Assembly: GCF_000826685.1 (NCBI RefSeq)
Contig: NZ_JROO01000003.1
Location: forward strand, 62,001 to 126,000
Length of the DNA: 64,000 nt
DNA from: Streptomonospora alba
GTDB lineage: Bacteria; Actinomycetota; Actinomycetes; Streptosporangiales; Streptosporangiaceae
Reading direction: 5' to 3'
Position numbers and translations under genes: made by a program. The stretch's first letter is position 1. Each line of letters starts with the position of its first letter. Shown piece by piece: positions 1-9,596 of the stretch. Below the pieces are notes generated by a model, which was not told the origin of the DNA, searched no databases, and was given only the letters and a program-made list of their open reading frames with translations.

Positions 1-327
1 GTAGGTGGACTTGTAGGCGCCGCCCTTGAACGCGATCCAGTAGGCCACGGGATAGCCGATGGCGACGCACAGCAGGGTGGCCAGGCCGCCGTAGAGCAGG
101 GAGCGCAGGATCTGCTCCCAGTACAGCTCCACGGCCCGGGCGTAGTTGCCGATCTCGAAGGTGAACGTGTAACCCGCGGCGAGGCCGCCGGTCATCAGCG
201 ACATCGAGATCACGCTGGCGATGGGCGCGACGAAGAACAGCGCCAGCCACAGCCAGCCGGGCAGAACCAGGGCGTAGGGCGCGAGCCGAGCGGTGCGCCC
301 GCGTTTGCCCTCTCGCGTGGCCGCCAT
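1..327 (-). CDS. Polyamine-type ABC transporter permease (PotB-like), 3' part outside window
   Basis: This is the N-terminal 109 residues of an inner-membrane permease of the spermidine/putrescine ABC family; the rest lies beyond the window. A short basic N-terminus (MAATREGKRGR) is followed by a first hydrophobic segment at about residues 14-40 and then the soluble loop and second membrane segment typical of PotB/PotH. The ATG lies two bases after the TGA of the PotD-like gene, so the two are translationally linked. It would form the membrane channel with a PotC-type partner presumably located further left. The substrate is inferred from the neighbours. Confidence 0.85.
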   Translation of the reverse strand, partial: MAATREGKRGRTARLAPYALVLPGWLWLALFFVAPIASVISMSLMTGGLAAGYTFTFEIGNYARAVELYWEQILRSLLYGGLATLLCVAIGYPVAYWIAFKGGAYKSTY

Positions 328-329
328 GG

Positions 330-1565
330 TCACGCTTGGGAGACGGCCAGGAAGAGCGGAGCGAACTCTTCCTCGTTTTCACTGGTCACGGGCACGTAAT
401 CGTGCAGCTTGGCGTAGTCCTCCTCGGTGGGGAAGACCAGAGAGCTGTCCGCGACGCGCTCCAGGGTCTCCTTCTCGTCGCCGGAGGCCTCAGCGGCCTT
501 TTCGCGCAGGATGCCGCGGGAGGCGGGGACGGGGGTGATGTAGTTGATGTACTCGGTCAGTCCCGCCGCGATCTCCGGGTCGTAGAGGAAGTCCATCAGC
601 ATCAGCGCGTCCACCGGGTTCTTGGCCGTGGACGGGATCATCATGTTGTCGCTCCACAGCGTGGCGCCCTCCTCGGGGACGACGAACTTCAGGTTGGTCC
701 CCTCCTCGGCGTTCTGCTGGAAGATGTCGCCGGACCAGGCCATGGACATCCAGATGTCGCCGTTGCTCAGCGGCTGGATGTAGTCCTGGGAGTAGTAGCG
801 CCGAACGAGGCCCTTGTCGCGCTGCTCCTGAAGCGCGTCGGCGGCGGCGATCCAGTCGCGCTGATCCGAGTCGGCCGGGTCGACCCCGGTGTAGAACAAC
901 CCGAAGTTGGCCAGCTCCTGGGGATCGGCGAACATGCCGACCTTGTCCTCGAACGCGGTGTCCCACAGGTCCGCGACGCTGGTGATCTCCCTGTCGACGT
1001 ACTCGGGGTTGTAGGCGATGCCGGTGATGCCCGAGGCGTAGGGGATCGTGTAGCGGTTGCCGGAGTCGTAGCTGGTCTTCTTGTAGACGTCGGCGGCGTG
1101 CTCGGCGAAGTTGGGCAGCCGGCTGTGGTCCAGCGGGGCCAGGTAGTTGAGCCCGATGAGCTTGTTCAACTCGATGCCGTTGGTCAGCACCATCAGGTCG
1201 TAGCCGATGGGTTCGGCCTGGGCGAGCATGGGCTGGATCTTGCCGAAGAAGGACGGGTTGTCCTGAATGGCCTCGTCGTAGTCGACCTTGATGCCCGTCT
1301 CCTCGGTGAAGGCCTTGAGCTCGGGCTTGCCGGGGTCCATGTACAGCGGCCAGTTGGCGAAGTTCACCCGGCCGTTGCTCTTCTTGTCGTCCCAGAAGCC
1401 CTTCGAGCTGGTCGACTCGCCGCCTTGGCCCTCGACTCCGCACGCGGAGAGGGCGAATCCGGCGGCGGTCAGTCCCGAGAGTCCGAGCATGCTGCGTCGG
1501 TTGAGTCGTGGCTGGGTGAGCCCGCGCGCGAAGGCGGCCTGCGCGGGGGTGAGGCGTCGGGTCAC
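330..1565 (-). CDS. Polyamine ABC transporter substrate-binding lipoprotein (PotD-like)
   Basis: Extracytoplasmic solute-binding protein of 411 aa, bacterial SBP_bac family 1/PotD type. I start it at GTG 1565 (VTRRLTPAQ) because the open frame upstream is low-complexity Arg/Pro/Ser. The export signal has a twin-arginine RRSMLGL at residues 23-29, a hydrophobic stretch and a lipobox LSAC with Cys42, so it is probably a lipoprotein, possibly Tat-exported. The mature part contains the PotD-like FANWPLYMD and IPYASGITGIAYNP blocks. It would capture putrescine or spermidine and hand it to the permease. It sits between the ATPase and permease genes in one leftward operon. Confidence 0.88.
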   Translation of the reverse strand: MTRRLTPAQAAFARGLTQPRLNRRSMLGLSGLTAAGFALSACGVEGQGGESTSSKGFWDDKKSNGRVNFANWPLYMDPGKPELKAFTEETGIKVDYDEAIQDNPSFFGKIQPMLAQAEPIGYDLMVLTNGIELNKLIGLNYLAPLDHSRLPNFAEHAADVYKKTSYDSGNRYTIPYASGITGIAYNPEYVDREITSVADLWDTAFEDKVGMFADPQELANFGLFYTGVDPADSDQRDWIAAADALQEQRDKGLVRRYYSQDYIQPLSNGDIWMSMAWSGDIFQQNAEEGTNLKFVVPEEGATLWSDNMMIPSTAKNPVDALMLMDFLYDPEIAAGLTEYINYITPVPASRGILREKAAEASGDEKETLERVADSSLVFPTEEDYAKLHDYVPVTSENEEEFAPLFLAVSQA

Positions 1566-1671
1566 GGCTGTCCGCTCTTTTCTGCTGGGGGGTGGGGAGG
1601 GCCGTTCGGATCGGCAGGAGTCCGACGGCGACGGTCCGGCTGCTGCCCGGGGGCGGCACCCGCTCCGGTGC

Positions 1672-2814
1672 CTAGCCCGGAAGGGCGTAGGCGTGCTCCG
1701 GTCGCCACGACACCCAGACGGTTTCGCCGCGCTCGGCGGCACTCGCGGCGTCGGAGGCGTTCTGCCGGAAGACGACGACCTCGCTGCCGTCGCCCAGCCG
1801 GACGGTGTAATGGGTGGCCGAGCCCAGGTAGACGACCTCGGTCACGGTGCCGGCCAGCCGCGCCCGGTCGCCGGCGGGCTCCTCGGCCTCCATCGCGATC
1901 TTCTCCGGGCGCACGGTCAGGTCGACGCGGGCACCGGCGGGCGCGTCGCAGGAGGCCCGGACCTCGCCCGCCCCCTCGATCCGCACCGTGGCGACCTCGC
2001 CGCTGCGGCCGGCGACCGTGCCGCTGAGAAGGTTGGAGGTGCCGATGAATCCGGCGGTGAAGCGGGTGGCGGGCCGCTCGTAGACCTCGGCGGGGGTGCC
2101 GAGCTGTTCGACGCGGCCGCCGTTCATCACAGCGATGCGGTCGGACATGGTCAGCGCCTCGCCCTGATCGTGGGTGACGTAGACGAAGGTGATGCCCACG
2201 TCGCGCTGGATGCGCTTGAGCTCCATCTGCATCGCCTGGCGCAGCTTGAGGTCGAGCGCGCCCAGCGGCTCGTCGAGCAGCAGCGCACTGGGCCGATTGA
2301 CCAGGGCGCGGGCCAGAGCGACCCGCTGCTGCTGGCCGCCGGAGAGCCTTCCGGGCTTGGTGCGCTCGCGTCCGTTCAGCTCCACCAGCTCAAGAGCCTC
2401 GGCGACCTTGCGCCGGATCTCCCCCGAGGCCTCCCGCTTGCGCCGCAGCCCGAAGGCGACGTTGTCGAAGACCGTCATATGGGGGAAGAGCGCATAGCTC
2501 TGGAAGACCATGTTGACGTCGCGCCGGTGGGGCGCGACGCCCGTGACGTCGTCGCCGTGCAGGCGCACCGTCCCCGACGTGGGGGACTCGAACCCGGCGA
2601 CCATGCGCATGGTCGTGGTCTTGCCGCAGCCGGAGGGGCCGAGCAGAGAGAAGAACTCCCCCTGCTCGATGCGCAGGTCGATTCCGCGCACGGCCTGCAC
2701 GTCCTCGCCGCCCGAACGGTAGGCCTTGGAGATCTGCTCCAGGCTGATGGCGGGCGTGCCCGCACGGGCGCCTGCGTCGTGGCGGGTGCGCGGCTCCTCG
2801 GTGGCGGTGGCCAT
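1672..2814 (-). CDS. Polyamine ABC transporter ATP-binding protein (PotA-like)
   Basis: Cytoplasmic ATPase of 380 aa that would energise the adjacent polyamine importer. Walker [10 protein letters not shown] is at residues 59-67, followed by the Q-loop region ([15 protein letters not shown]), signature LSGGQQQR, Walker [13 protein letters not shown] and the H-loop THDQGEA, then a C-terminal TOBE-like regulatory domain. The start at 2814 (MATATEE) has GAGGAG 7 nt upstream; a more distal in-frame start at 2844 would overlap the previous gene. The gene begins 22 bp after the dehydrogenase stop, so both are likely co-transcribed. Confidence 0.9.
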   Translation of the reverse strand: MATATEEPRTRHDAGARAGTPAISLEQISKAYRSGGEDVQAVRGIDLRIEQGEFFSLLGPSGCGKTTTMRMVAGFESPTSGTVRLHGDDVTGVAPHRRDVNMVFQSYALFPHMTVFDNVAFGLRRKREASGEIRRKVAEALELVELNGRERTKPGRLSGGQQQRVALARALVNRPSALLLDEPLGALDLKLRQAMQMELKRIQRDVGITFVYVTHDQGEALTMSDRIAVMNGGRVEQLGTPAEVYERPATRFTAGFIGTSNLLSGTVAGRSGEVATVRIEGAGEVRASCDAPAGARVDLTVRPEKIAMEAEEPAGDRARLAGTVTEVVYLGSATHYTVRLGDGSEVVVFRQNASDAASAAERGETVWVSWRPEHAYALPG

Positions 2815-2836
2815 GGGGCGACTCCTCGACGATGTG

Positions 2837-4291
2837 CTAGTCACGGCCGATGTAACTCATGACGTGCTTGACGCGGGTGTAGTCCTCCAGGCTGTAGAGC
2901 GAGAGGTCCTTGCCGTAGCCCGAGTGCTTGAACCCGCCGTGCGGCATCTCCGCGATGAGGGGGATGTGGGTGTTGATCCACACGCAGCCGAAGTCCAGGC
3001 GGCGCGAAACGCGCAGCGCGCGCCCGTGGTCGCGGGTCCACACGCTTGAGGCCAGACCATAGCGGACGGAGTTGGCCCATTCCACGGCCGCGTCCTCGTC
3101 GTCGAACCGCTGGACGGTGATGACCGGCCCGAAGATCTCGTCGGTGACCATCTCGTCGCCCTGGCGCAGGTCGGAGACGACGGTGGGCGCGTAGAAGTAG
3201 CCCGTGTCGCCGACGCGCCCGCCTCCCGCCATGATCCGGGCGTGCTCGGGCGCGCGCTCGACGAACCCGCTGACGCGCTCCAGCTGCGCGGCGTTGTTGA
3301 GCGGTCCGTAGGCGGCGTCGGTGTCGTCGGGCCCGGCGGTGGTGGTCTTCGCTGCCTGCTCGGCCAGCGCCGCGGCGAGGTCGTCGTGCACGCCGGGCGC
3401 GGCGAGGACGCGGGTGGCGGCAGTGCAGTCCTGACCGGCGTTGAAGAAGCCGGCCTCGGCGATGCCGGCGGCGGCCTTCTCGACGTCGGCGTCGTCGAAG
3501 ACGATCACCGGCGCCTTGCCGCCCAGTTCCAGGTGCAGCCGCTTGAGGTCCTTGGAGCCCTGCTGGGCGACCTCCAGTCCGGCGCGGGTCGAGCCGGTGA
3601 GCGACACCATCCGGGGGACGGGGTGGTTCACTAGGGCGCGGCCGGTGTCGCGGTCGCCGGTGACGACGTTGAACACGCCGGGCGGCAGGAACTCCGCGGC
3701 GATCTCGGCCAGCAGCAGAGTGGAGACGGGCGTGGTGTCGGAGGGCTTGAGCACCACGGTGTTGCCGGCCGCCAGCGCGGGGCCGATCTTCCAGGAAGCC
3801 ATCGCCATGGGGTAGTTCCACGGCGTGATCTGGCCGACGGGGCCGATGGGCTCGCGGCGGATCCATGAGGTGTGGTCGGCCATGTACTCGCCGGCGGCCT
3901 TGCCCTCCAGGTTGCGCGCGGCGCCAGCGAAGAACCGCAGCGCATCGGTGACCTGCCAGAGCTCCTCGTCCCTGGTGAGCTGGACGGGCTTGCCGCAGTT
4001 GGCCACCTCGGCCGAGACCAGCTCGTCGGCGCGCTCCTCGACCGCGTCGGCGAAGCGGTTGAGGGCGATCTGCCGATCCGCGGGGGTGCTGTCGCGCCAG
4101 CCGCCGTCGAAGGCCTTCTGCGCGGCGCTGAAGGCGGCGTCGACCTCGGCGGGGCCCGACAGGGCCGCCTGCGCGAACACCGCTCCGGTGACCGGGTCGA
4201 CGAGGTCGTAGCTACGCCCGTCCGCCGCGTCGACGTACTCGCCGTTGATGAAGTTGCACAGCCGCCGAGGGCGGCTCGACTGGTCCTGCAC
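2837..4291 (-). CDS. Gamma-aminobutyraldehyde-type aldehyde dehydrogenase
   Basis: NAD(P)-dependent aldehyde dehydrogenase of 484 aa, the usual family length. Catalytic residues are visible: Asn159 in TPWNY, Glu255 in LELGGK and the nucleophile Cys289 in GQDCTA. It most resembles the gamma-aminobutyraldehyde dehydrogenases that oxidise 4-aminobutanal to GABA in putrescine breakdown. The GTG start has an excellent GGGAGGAG 5 nt upstream. It is the first gene of the leftward operon with the polyamine transporter and is divergent from a class III aminotransferase that could supply its aldehyde. Exact substrate choice is inferred from this context. Confidence 0.88.
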   Translation of the reverse strand: MQDQSSRPRRLCNFINGEYVDAADGRSYDLVDPVTGAVFAQAALSGPAEVDAAFSAAQKAFDGGWRDSTPADRQIALNRFADAVEERADELVSAEVANCGKPVQLTRDEELWQVTDALRFFAGAARNLEGKAAGEYMADHTSWIRREPIGPVGQITPWNYPMAMASWKIGPALAAGNTVVLKPSDTTPVSTLLLAEIAAEFLPPGVFNVVTGDRDTGRALVNHPVPRMVSLTGSTRAGLEVAQQGSKDLKRLHLELGGKAPVIVFDDADVEKAAAGIAEAGFFNAGQDCTAATRVLAAPGVHDDLAAALAEQAAKTTTAGPDDTDAAYGPLNNAAQLERVSGFVERAPEHARIMAGGGRVGDTGYFYAPTVVSDLRQGDEMVTDEIFGPVITVQRFDDEDAAVEWANSVRYGLASSVWTRDHGRALRVSRRLDFGCVWINTHIPLIAEMPHGGFKHSGYGKDLSLYSLEDYTRVKHVMSYIGRD

Positions 4292-4492
4292 GGGGGCTCC
4301 TCCCGGTGAATGGGGACGCAGGGGGCTGGTGGCTTCCCCGTACCATGGCAGACCCTGTGACCAGTAACAAGGGATTCCGTTGTAAATATCGAGTGGCGCA
4401 GCGGATACTTGACATAGTTCCGAAGACTGCGACTATTTCACTGGGTTGACCAAACGGTCCCCGCTCATCACGACCCGATCAGGGGGAGCCAA
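4292..4492. promoter_or_regulatory. Divergent promoter region of the polyamine locus
   Basis: The 201 bp between the dehydrogenase and aminotransferase genes must drive both transcription units. On the + strand TTGACA (4409-4414) and ACTATT (4432-4437) are separated by 17 bp, a good vegetative-type promoter for the aminotransferase. The left half is relatively AT-rich around TTGTAAATATC and could hold the leftward promoter or an operator, but I cannot assign one. Confidence 0.5.
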
Positions 4493-5875
4493 GTGACAGC
4501 CCGGCATTACGACACGTCAGGTGCCCTCCAGCAGGCGGCCAAGGACCACCTGTGGATGCACTTCACCGAGATGGCCGCCTACACCGACTCCGACATCCCC
4601 GTCATCACCCGGGGTGAGGGCGCCTACGTCTACGACGACCGCGGACGGCGGCTGCTGGACGGGCTGTCCGGGCTGTTCGTCTCCCAGGCCGGCCACGGGC
4701 GCACGGAGATCGCCGAGGCGATCGCCGACCAGGCCCGCGAGCTGGCCTACTTCCCCATCTGGACCTACGCCCATCCCACCGCTGTGCGCCTGGCCGAGCG
4801 CCTGGCCGACCTGGCGCCCGGCGACCTGGACCGCGTCTTCTTCACCACCAGCGGCTCCGAGGCCGTCGAGAGCGCGTGGAAACTGGCCCGCCAGTACTTC
4901 AAGGCCATCGGTCAGCCGACACGGCACAAGGTGATCAGCCGCGAGACCGCCTACCACGGCACCAGCCTGGGCGCGCTGTCCATCACGGGCGTGCAGGCCC
5001 TGAAGACGCCGTTCGAACCGCTGGTGCCCAGCACGATCCAGGTGCCCAACACCAACATCTACCGGGCGCCCGTCCACCGCGACGACCCCGAGGCGTTCGG
5101 CGCCTGGGCCGCCGACCGGATCGAGCACGCCATCGTGCAGAACGGCCCCGAGACCGTGGCCGCCGTCTACGTCGAGCCCGTGCAGAACTCGGGCGGCTGC
5201 TTCCCTCCGCCGCCCGGCTACATGCAGCGGGTCCGCGAGATCTGCGACCGCTACGGCGTGCTGATGGTCTCCGACGAGGTCATCTGCGCCTTCGGGCGGC
5301 TCGGCGAGTACTTCGGCGCCGAGCGGTTCGGTTACCTGCCCGACATGATCACTTTCGCCAAGGGCGCGACCTCGGGATACGTCCCCCTGGGCGGGGTGAT
5401 CGCGCGCGAGCGGCTGGCGGAGCCGTTCACCGAGCCGGGCGGCATGTTCACCCACGGCATCACCTTCGGCGGCCATCCCGTCGGCGCCGCCGCGGCACTG
5501 GCCAACCTCGACCTCTTCGAGGACGAGAAGCTGCTGGAGAACGTGCGCCGCAACGCACCGGTCTTCCGCGCCACGCTGGAGCGCCTGTACGACCTGCCCA
5601 TCGTCGGCGACGTCCGCGGCGACGGCTACTTCTACGGCATCGAGCTGGTCAAGGACAAGAACACCCGCGAAACCTTCACCGAGGAGGAGGCCTCCCGACT
5701 GCTCAAGGGCTTCCTCTCACCCGCCCTGTTCGAGGCCGGGCTGATCTGCCGCGCCGACGACCGCGGCGATCCCGTCGTCCAGCTCTCCCCGCCGCTGATC
5801 TGCGGCCCCGAGCACTTCGACGAGATCGAGGCGGTGCTTCGCGACGTGCTCACCCGGGCCTGGGCGCAGTTGTAG
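4493..5875 (+). CDS. Class III PLP-dependent aminotransferase, putrescine/omega-amino type
   Basis: Fold-type I class III aminotransferase of 460 aa. Asp261 in VSDEVICAFGR and the PLP lysine Lys290 in TFAKGATSGY are present, as is the phosphate-binding TSGSEAVE block (residues 120-127). In the polyamine context it probably transfers the amino group of putrescine or a related diamine to pyruvate or 2-oxoglutarate, producing the aldehyde for the divergent dehydrogenase. The GTG start at 4493 is preceded by AGGGGGAG. Homologues also act on beta-alanine or taurine, so the substrate is inferred. Confidence 0.85.
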   Translation: MTARHYDTSGALQQAAKDHLWMHFTEMAAYTDSDIPVITRGEGAYVYDDRGRRLLDGLSGLFVSQAGHGRTEIAEAIADQARELAYFPIWTYAHPTAVRLAERLADLAPGDLDRVFFTTSGSEAVESAWKLARQYFKAIGQPTRHKVISRETAYHGTSLGALSITGVQALKTPFEPLVPSTIQVPNTNIYRAPVHRDDPEAFGAWAADRIEHAIVQNGPETVAAVYVEPVQNSGGCFPPPPGYMQRVREICDRYGVLMVSDEVICAFGRLGEYFGAERFGYLPDMITFAKGATSGYVPLGGVIARERLAEPFTEPGGMFTHGITFGGHPVGAAAALANLDLFEDEKLLENVRRNAPVFRATLERLYDLPIVGDVRGDGYFYGIELVKDKNTRETFTEEEASRLLKGFLSPALFEAGLICRADDRGDPVVQLSPPLICGPEHFDEIEAVLRDVLTRAWAQL

Positions 5876-5952
5876 GGATGGAGGCCGCGCCGGGCCGCCG
5901 CCCCTCCACGGCGTGCGGGGGCCGCTGTGGAGCGGCGAGGGCCCGGCCGCGG

Positions 5953-5958
5953 CATAAT
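5953..5958 (+). promoter_or_regulatory. -10 box of a probable leaderless transcript
   Basis: CATAAT ends 6 nt before the ATG at 5965, the spacing expected when transcription begins at the start codon itself. There is no proper Shine-Dalgarno sequence. Confidence 0.5.
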
Positions 5959-5964
5959 CGCAGG

Positions 5965-6534
5965 ATGCACCACGGCCGGATCCACTGGTACGCCCCCGAC
6001 GAGCTCGGCCCCGAGCAGCGGGCGATCTACGACGGCGTGCTGGCCAAGTACGGCAGCGAACCGCCTTTCGCGCTGTTCGACGAGCGCGGCAGGCTGCACG
6101 GCCCCTTCAACGCGATGCTGGCCGCGCCGGGCGTGGGAGCCGCGCTCCAGCGGCTCAGCGCGGCCGTGGGTGCGCACACCTCCCTGCCCGAGCGCGTCCG
6201 CGAGCTGGTGATCTTGACCGTGGCCGCGGCGCGGGACAGCGCGTTCGAATGGTCGGCGCACCGCCGCCTGGCCGCCGGAGCCGGGCTGGCCGAGGACGAG
6301 ATCGCGGCGCTGAGCATAGGCACCGCGCCCGAATCCTTCGGTCCGGCCGATCGCGCGGCCCTCGACTTCGCCCGGGCACTGCTGCACGACCGCGACGCCT
6401 CCGACGCCTGCCATGGGCGGGCCGCGGAGCACTTCGGGGAGGCGGGCGTGGTCGAGCTGGTCACCCTCGTGGGCTACTACGACATGCTGGCCACGCTGAT
6501 GCGCGCACTGCGCGTGCCGCTGCCGCCGGAGTAG
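5965..6534 (+). CDS. Carboxymuconolactone decarboxylase (CMD) family protein
   Basis: Protein of 189 aa with the CMD/AhpD-like all-helical fold: the core LPERVRELVILTVAAARDSAFEWSAHRRLAAGAGL matches the family block, cited here by its ends at about residues 74-110. The CXXC motif of the AhpD peroxidases is absent; the equivalent place has EWSAH, as in gamma-carboxymuconolactone decarboxylases and many uncharacterised relatives. A peroxidase role is therefore unlikely. It stands alone between the aminotransferase and a convergent acyl-CoA gene pair. The physiological substrate cannot be told from the sequence. Confidence 0.8.
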   Translation: MHHGRIHWYAPDELGPEQRAIYDGVLAKYGSEPPFALFDERGRLHGPFNAMLAAPGVGAALQRLSAAVGAHTSLPERVRELVILTVAAARDSAFEWSAHRRLAAGAGLAEDEIAALSIGTAPESFGPADRAALDFARALLHDRDASDACHGRAAEHFGEAGVVELVTLVGYYDMLATLMRALRVPLPPE

Positions 6535-6695
6535 TGCGCCGAGGGCCGGTGGGCGTCCGTTTCGAGCACCCGGCCGCCGAGCGCACGCCGCACTCGGGGA
6601 ACAGGAGTCCCGCTCGGAACCGTCCCCGCCCCAGCGGTGGTGCCGCGCGGCGAGCGGGCACCGCCGCCCGCCGCGCGGACCTGCCTACGCGGGGC

Positions 6696-7460
6696 TCATT
6701 CGCCCTTCCACTGCGGCGCGCGCTTCTCGGCGAAGGCGGCGGCACCCTCCATGGCGTCGTGGCTGACGAACACAGGGCCGGTGATCTCGTCCTGGCGCTG
6801 CCACATCTCGTCGCTCGACCAGTCCTCCGACGCACCGATGACCTGCTTGGAGACCGCGACCGACAGCGGGGCGTTGGCCGCGATGCGCCCCGCGAGCCCG
6901 CGGGCGCCCTCCAGCGCGCCGCCCGATGCCGTCACGCTGTTGACCAGGCCCAGCTCGGCCATGCGCGGCGCCTCGACGAAGTCGCCGGTCAGCGCGAACT
7001 CCATGGCGATGTTGCGCGGGATGCGGTGCTGCAGGCGCAGCAGTCCGCCGCCGCCTGCCACCAGGCCGCGCTTGACCTCGGGAATGCCGAACTTGGCGTC
7101 CTCGGCGGCGATCACCAGGTCGCACGCCAGTACCGCCTCGAACCCGCCGGCCAGCGCGTATCCCTCCACTGCCGCGATCAGCGGCTTGCGGGGCGGCCGC
7201 TGGGCGAACCCGGCGAAGCCGCGCCCCTCGACGGTGGGCACCTCGCCCTGCATGAACGCCTTGAGGTCCATGCCCGCACTGAAGGTCTCCCCCGCCCCGG
7301 TCAGGATGCCCACGACCAGGTCCTTGCGAGAGTCCAGCTCGTCCAGCGCCGCGGCGATGCCCTGGGCCACGGCGGCGTTCACCGCGTTCTTGGCCTTGGG
7401 GCGGTTGATGGTGATGACGGCGACGCCGTCCTCGGCGGTGAAGCTCACCTCGTCGCTCAT
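6696..7460 (-). CDS. Enoyl-CoA hydratase (crotonase family)
   Basis: Crotonase-fold enzyme of 254 aa. The oxyanion-hole segments SAGMDL (61-66) and GGFE (105-108) are present, and both catalytic glutamates of true hydratases are seen, Glu108 in GGFEAVLACD and Glu128 in FGIPEVKRG. It would hydrate trans-2-enoyl-CoA to 3-hydroxyacyl-CoA. It is 76 bp downstream of an SDR of the 3-hydroxyacyl-CoA dehydrogenase type on the same strand, which fits two successive steps of beta-oxidation or branched-chain acyl-CoA degradation. Chain-length preference is unknown. Confidence 0.88.
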   Translation of the reverse strand: MSDEVSFTAEDGVAVITINRPKAKNAVNAAVAQGIAAALDELDSRKDLVVGILTGAGETFSAGMDLKAFMQGEVPTVEGRGFAGFAQRPPRKPLIAAVEGYALAGGFEAVLACDLVIAAEDAKFGIPEVKRGLVAGGGGLLRLQHRIPRNIAMEFALTGDFVEAPRMAELGLVNSVTASGGALEGARGLAGRIAANAPLSVAVSKQVIGASEDWSSDEMWQRQDEITGPVFVSHDAMEGAAAFAEKRAPQWKGE

Positions 7461-7536
7461 CGCGCTCCTTACTCGGTCTGCGTGGCCGGCGGGCGGCCGA
7501 CCGCTGCCTGCGCCGCCCCGCCCGCCGCGGACGGCA

Positions 7537-8310
7537 CTACTTCGGCGGCATCCGCAGGCCGCCGTCGAGCCGGACGGTCTCGGCGTTGATGTAGCCGTTC
7601 TCGACCAGCGCGCGGGCCAGCTTGCCGAACTCGCCGGGCGTGCCCAGGCGCTTGGGGAAGGGCACCGGGGCCGCGAGGCGCTGCTTGAACTCCTCGGACT
7701 CGGGGCCCTGGCCGTAGATCGGGGTGTCCAGGATGCCCGGTGCGATGGTGTTCACGCGGATGCCGGCAGCGGCCAGGTCGCGGGCCGCTGGCACGGTCAT
7801 GCCGATGATCCCGCCCTTGGAGGACGAATAGGCGATCTGGCCGATCTGGCCCTCCAGGCCGGCGACCGATGCCGTGTTGACGATCGCGCCGCGCTCGCCG
7901 TCCTCGGTGGCGGGCTCGGTCTGCGACATCGCTGCCGACGCGAGCCGCAGCACGTTGAACGTGCCGATCAGGTTGACCTCGACGACCTTCTTGTAACTGG
8001 CGAGGTCGTGAGGGATGCCCTCCTTGTTGACGGTACGGGTGGCCCAGCCGATGCCCGCGCACGACACCGCCACGCGCAGCGGCTTTCCGGTGTCGACGGC
8101 CGCCTGCACCGCGGCCTGGACCTGGTCCTCGTCGGAGACGTCGGTGGACACGAACGCTCCACCGACCTCCTTGGCCAGCGCCTCGCCGCGCTCGGCGTTC
8201 AGATCGGCGATGACGACCGTCGCACCCGCCGAGGCGAGTTCCTTGACGGTGGCTTCACCCAGCCCGCTTGCGCCGCCGGAAACCAGGGCGGCAACTCCAT
8301 TCAGCTCCAT
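7537..8310 (-). CDS. SDR oxidoreductase, 3-hydroxyacyl-CoA dehydrogenase-like
   Basis: Classical short-chain dehydrogenase of 257 aa. The NAD-binding SGGASGLG lies at residues 11-18, and the catalytic Ser148, Tyr161 and Lys165 (YSSSK) are present. The conserved LDTPIYGQ and [12 protein letters not shown] segments resemble the HSD17B10/type II 3-hydroxyacyl-CoA dehydrogenases. I chose ATG 8310 (MELNG); a GTG three codons upstream (8319) is possible and neither has a strong ribosome site. With the downstream hydratase it likely oxidises 3-hydroxyacyl-CoA to 3-ketoacyl-CoA. Confidence 0.85.
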   Translation of the reverse strand: MELNGVAALVSGGASGLGEATVKELASAGATVVIADLNAERGEALAKEVGGAFVSTDVSDEDQVQAAVQAAVDTGKPLRVAVSCAGIGWATRTVNKEGIPHDLASYKKVVEVNLIGTFNVLRLASAAMSQTEPATEDGERGAIVNTASVAGLEGQIGQIAYSSSKGGIIGMTVPAARDLAAAGIRVNTIAPGILDTPIYGQGPESEEFKQRLAAPVPFPKRLGTPGEFGKLARALVENGYINAETVRLDGGLRMPPK

Positions 8311-8534
8311 GTGCGGCACTCTACAGACCCCGGAGGACGCAGACTAGAACGAGGTTCGGTTTGCGGGGACACGGCTGGGCACCGCCGGTCGAAAGGGTGC
8401 GCCGAGAGCCCGAGGAACCCGCCGAGAACGCCGGAGGCGGATCGCCGAAGGGGGCGCGCCCGCTGCGGTGGCGGATCGCGGACGGTTCCCGGGGAGCCCC
8501 CCGCCTGAGCGCGAGCGGCCGGCGCTCGGCGGGA

Positions 8535-9596
8535 CTAGCGCGAGCGACCGCGGATGCGGACCGAGCTGCCGATGCGGCGCTGACGGCGGCCCTGGCGCCA
8601 CCGCGGCAGCGCGTCACGGGCCAGGTCGGCGGCCCCGATCAACCCGGCCTGGTTGCCCAACTCGGCCGCTACGACGCCCGGCTCGGGCCGGTAGCCGCGC
8701 CCGGTCAGGGCGCGCCGGAAGGCCTGTCTGGCCGGCCCCAGCAGCAGCTCCCCGCTCTGCGAAACACCGCCGCCGATGACGAACAGCTCCGGATCGAAGG
8801 CCGCCGCGAGATTGGCCAGACCCACGCCCAGCCAGCTCCCGACCTCCTCCAGCAGCTCCACACAGGCCATGTCGCCCCCGCGCGCCAGCTCGCTCACCAG
8901 CGAACCGGTGATCAGCGAGGGAGTGCCGGACACGGCGCCCAGCAGGCCGCGCGCCACCGGCGAGTCGGCGGCGGCCAGTTCGCGCGCCTCGCGGGTGACC
9001 GCGTTGCCGCTGGCGTACTGCTCCCAGCAGCCGCGGTTGCCGCACTCGCATCGCCGCCCGCCGGGCACCACCGTCATGTGGCCGAACTCCCCGGCCATGC
9101 CGTGGCGGCCGCGGTAGAGCTCGCCGCCGATCACGACGGCGCCGCCGATCCCGGTACCCAGGTTGACCACAATCGTGTCTTCGGCGTCGCGTCCGGCCCC
9201 CACGCGCGCCTCGGCCCACGCCGCGGCGTTGGCGTCGTTCTCGACCACCACCGGAAGCTGCAACCGGGCGCGCAGCGCCTCGCGCAGCGGCTCCTCGCGC
9301 CAGGACAGGTGCGGCGCGAACAGCACGGTGGAGCGCTGCTCGTCGACGAACCCCGCCGCGCCCACGCCCACCGCACGCACCGGAAAGTCGCGCCGCAGCT
9401 CGGCGACGACGTCGGCGATGGTGTCCTCGACGACCTTGGGGCTCTTGCTGCGGTCGGGGGTCTCGGCGCGGGAGCGCGCGAGGATGCTGCCGCCGGGTGT
9501 CACCACACCGGCGGCCACCTTGCTGCCGCCGATGTCGACGCCGATCACCAGCCCGCGGTGATGGATCCGGGCGGCGTTCTCGCGCGAAGAAGCCAT
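8535..9596 (-). CDS. ROK family glucokinase
   Basis: ATP-dependent sugar kinase of 353 aa, ROK family. The phosphate-binding DIGGSK starts at Asp21; the catalytic Asp121 lies in VENDANAA; and a zinc site is formed by His173 and the CECGNRGC cysteines (183, 185, 190), the ROK signature. Actinobacterial proteins of this type are the main glucokinases and take part in carbon catabolite control. A TAGAGT box lies 9 nt before the ATG, so the mRNA leader is very short. The last 25 or so residues are basic (RWRQGRRQRRIG) and unusual. Confidence 0.88.
   Translation of the reverse strand: MASSRENAARIHHRGLVIGVDIGGSKVAAGVVTPGGSILARSRAETPDRSKSPKVVEDTIADVVAELRRDFPVRAVGVGAAGFVDEQRSTVLFAPHLSWREEPLREALRARLQLPVVVENDANAAAWAEARVGAGRDAEDTIVVNLGTGIGGAVVIGGELYRGRHGMAGEFGHMTVVPGGRRCECGNRGCWEQYASGNAVTREARELAAADSPVARGLLGAVSGTPSLITGSLVSELARGGDMACVELLEEVGSWLGVGLANLAAAFDPELFVIGGGVSQSGELLLGPARQAFRRALTGRGYRPEPGVVAAELGNQAGLIGAADLARDALPRWRQGRRQRRIGSSVRIRGRSR

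Noticed and set aside
336-2027. Long open frame antisense to the polyamine transporter genes
   Set aside because: It is a shadow of high-GC coding DNA, with Val/Gly/Asp-rich composition and no domain, and lies opposite two well-supported genes.
5965-6534. AhpD-type peroxidase
   Set aside because: The CXXC motif needed for peroxidase activity is missing, so only the wider CMD family name is kept.
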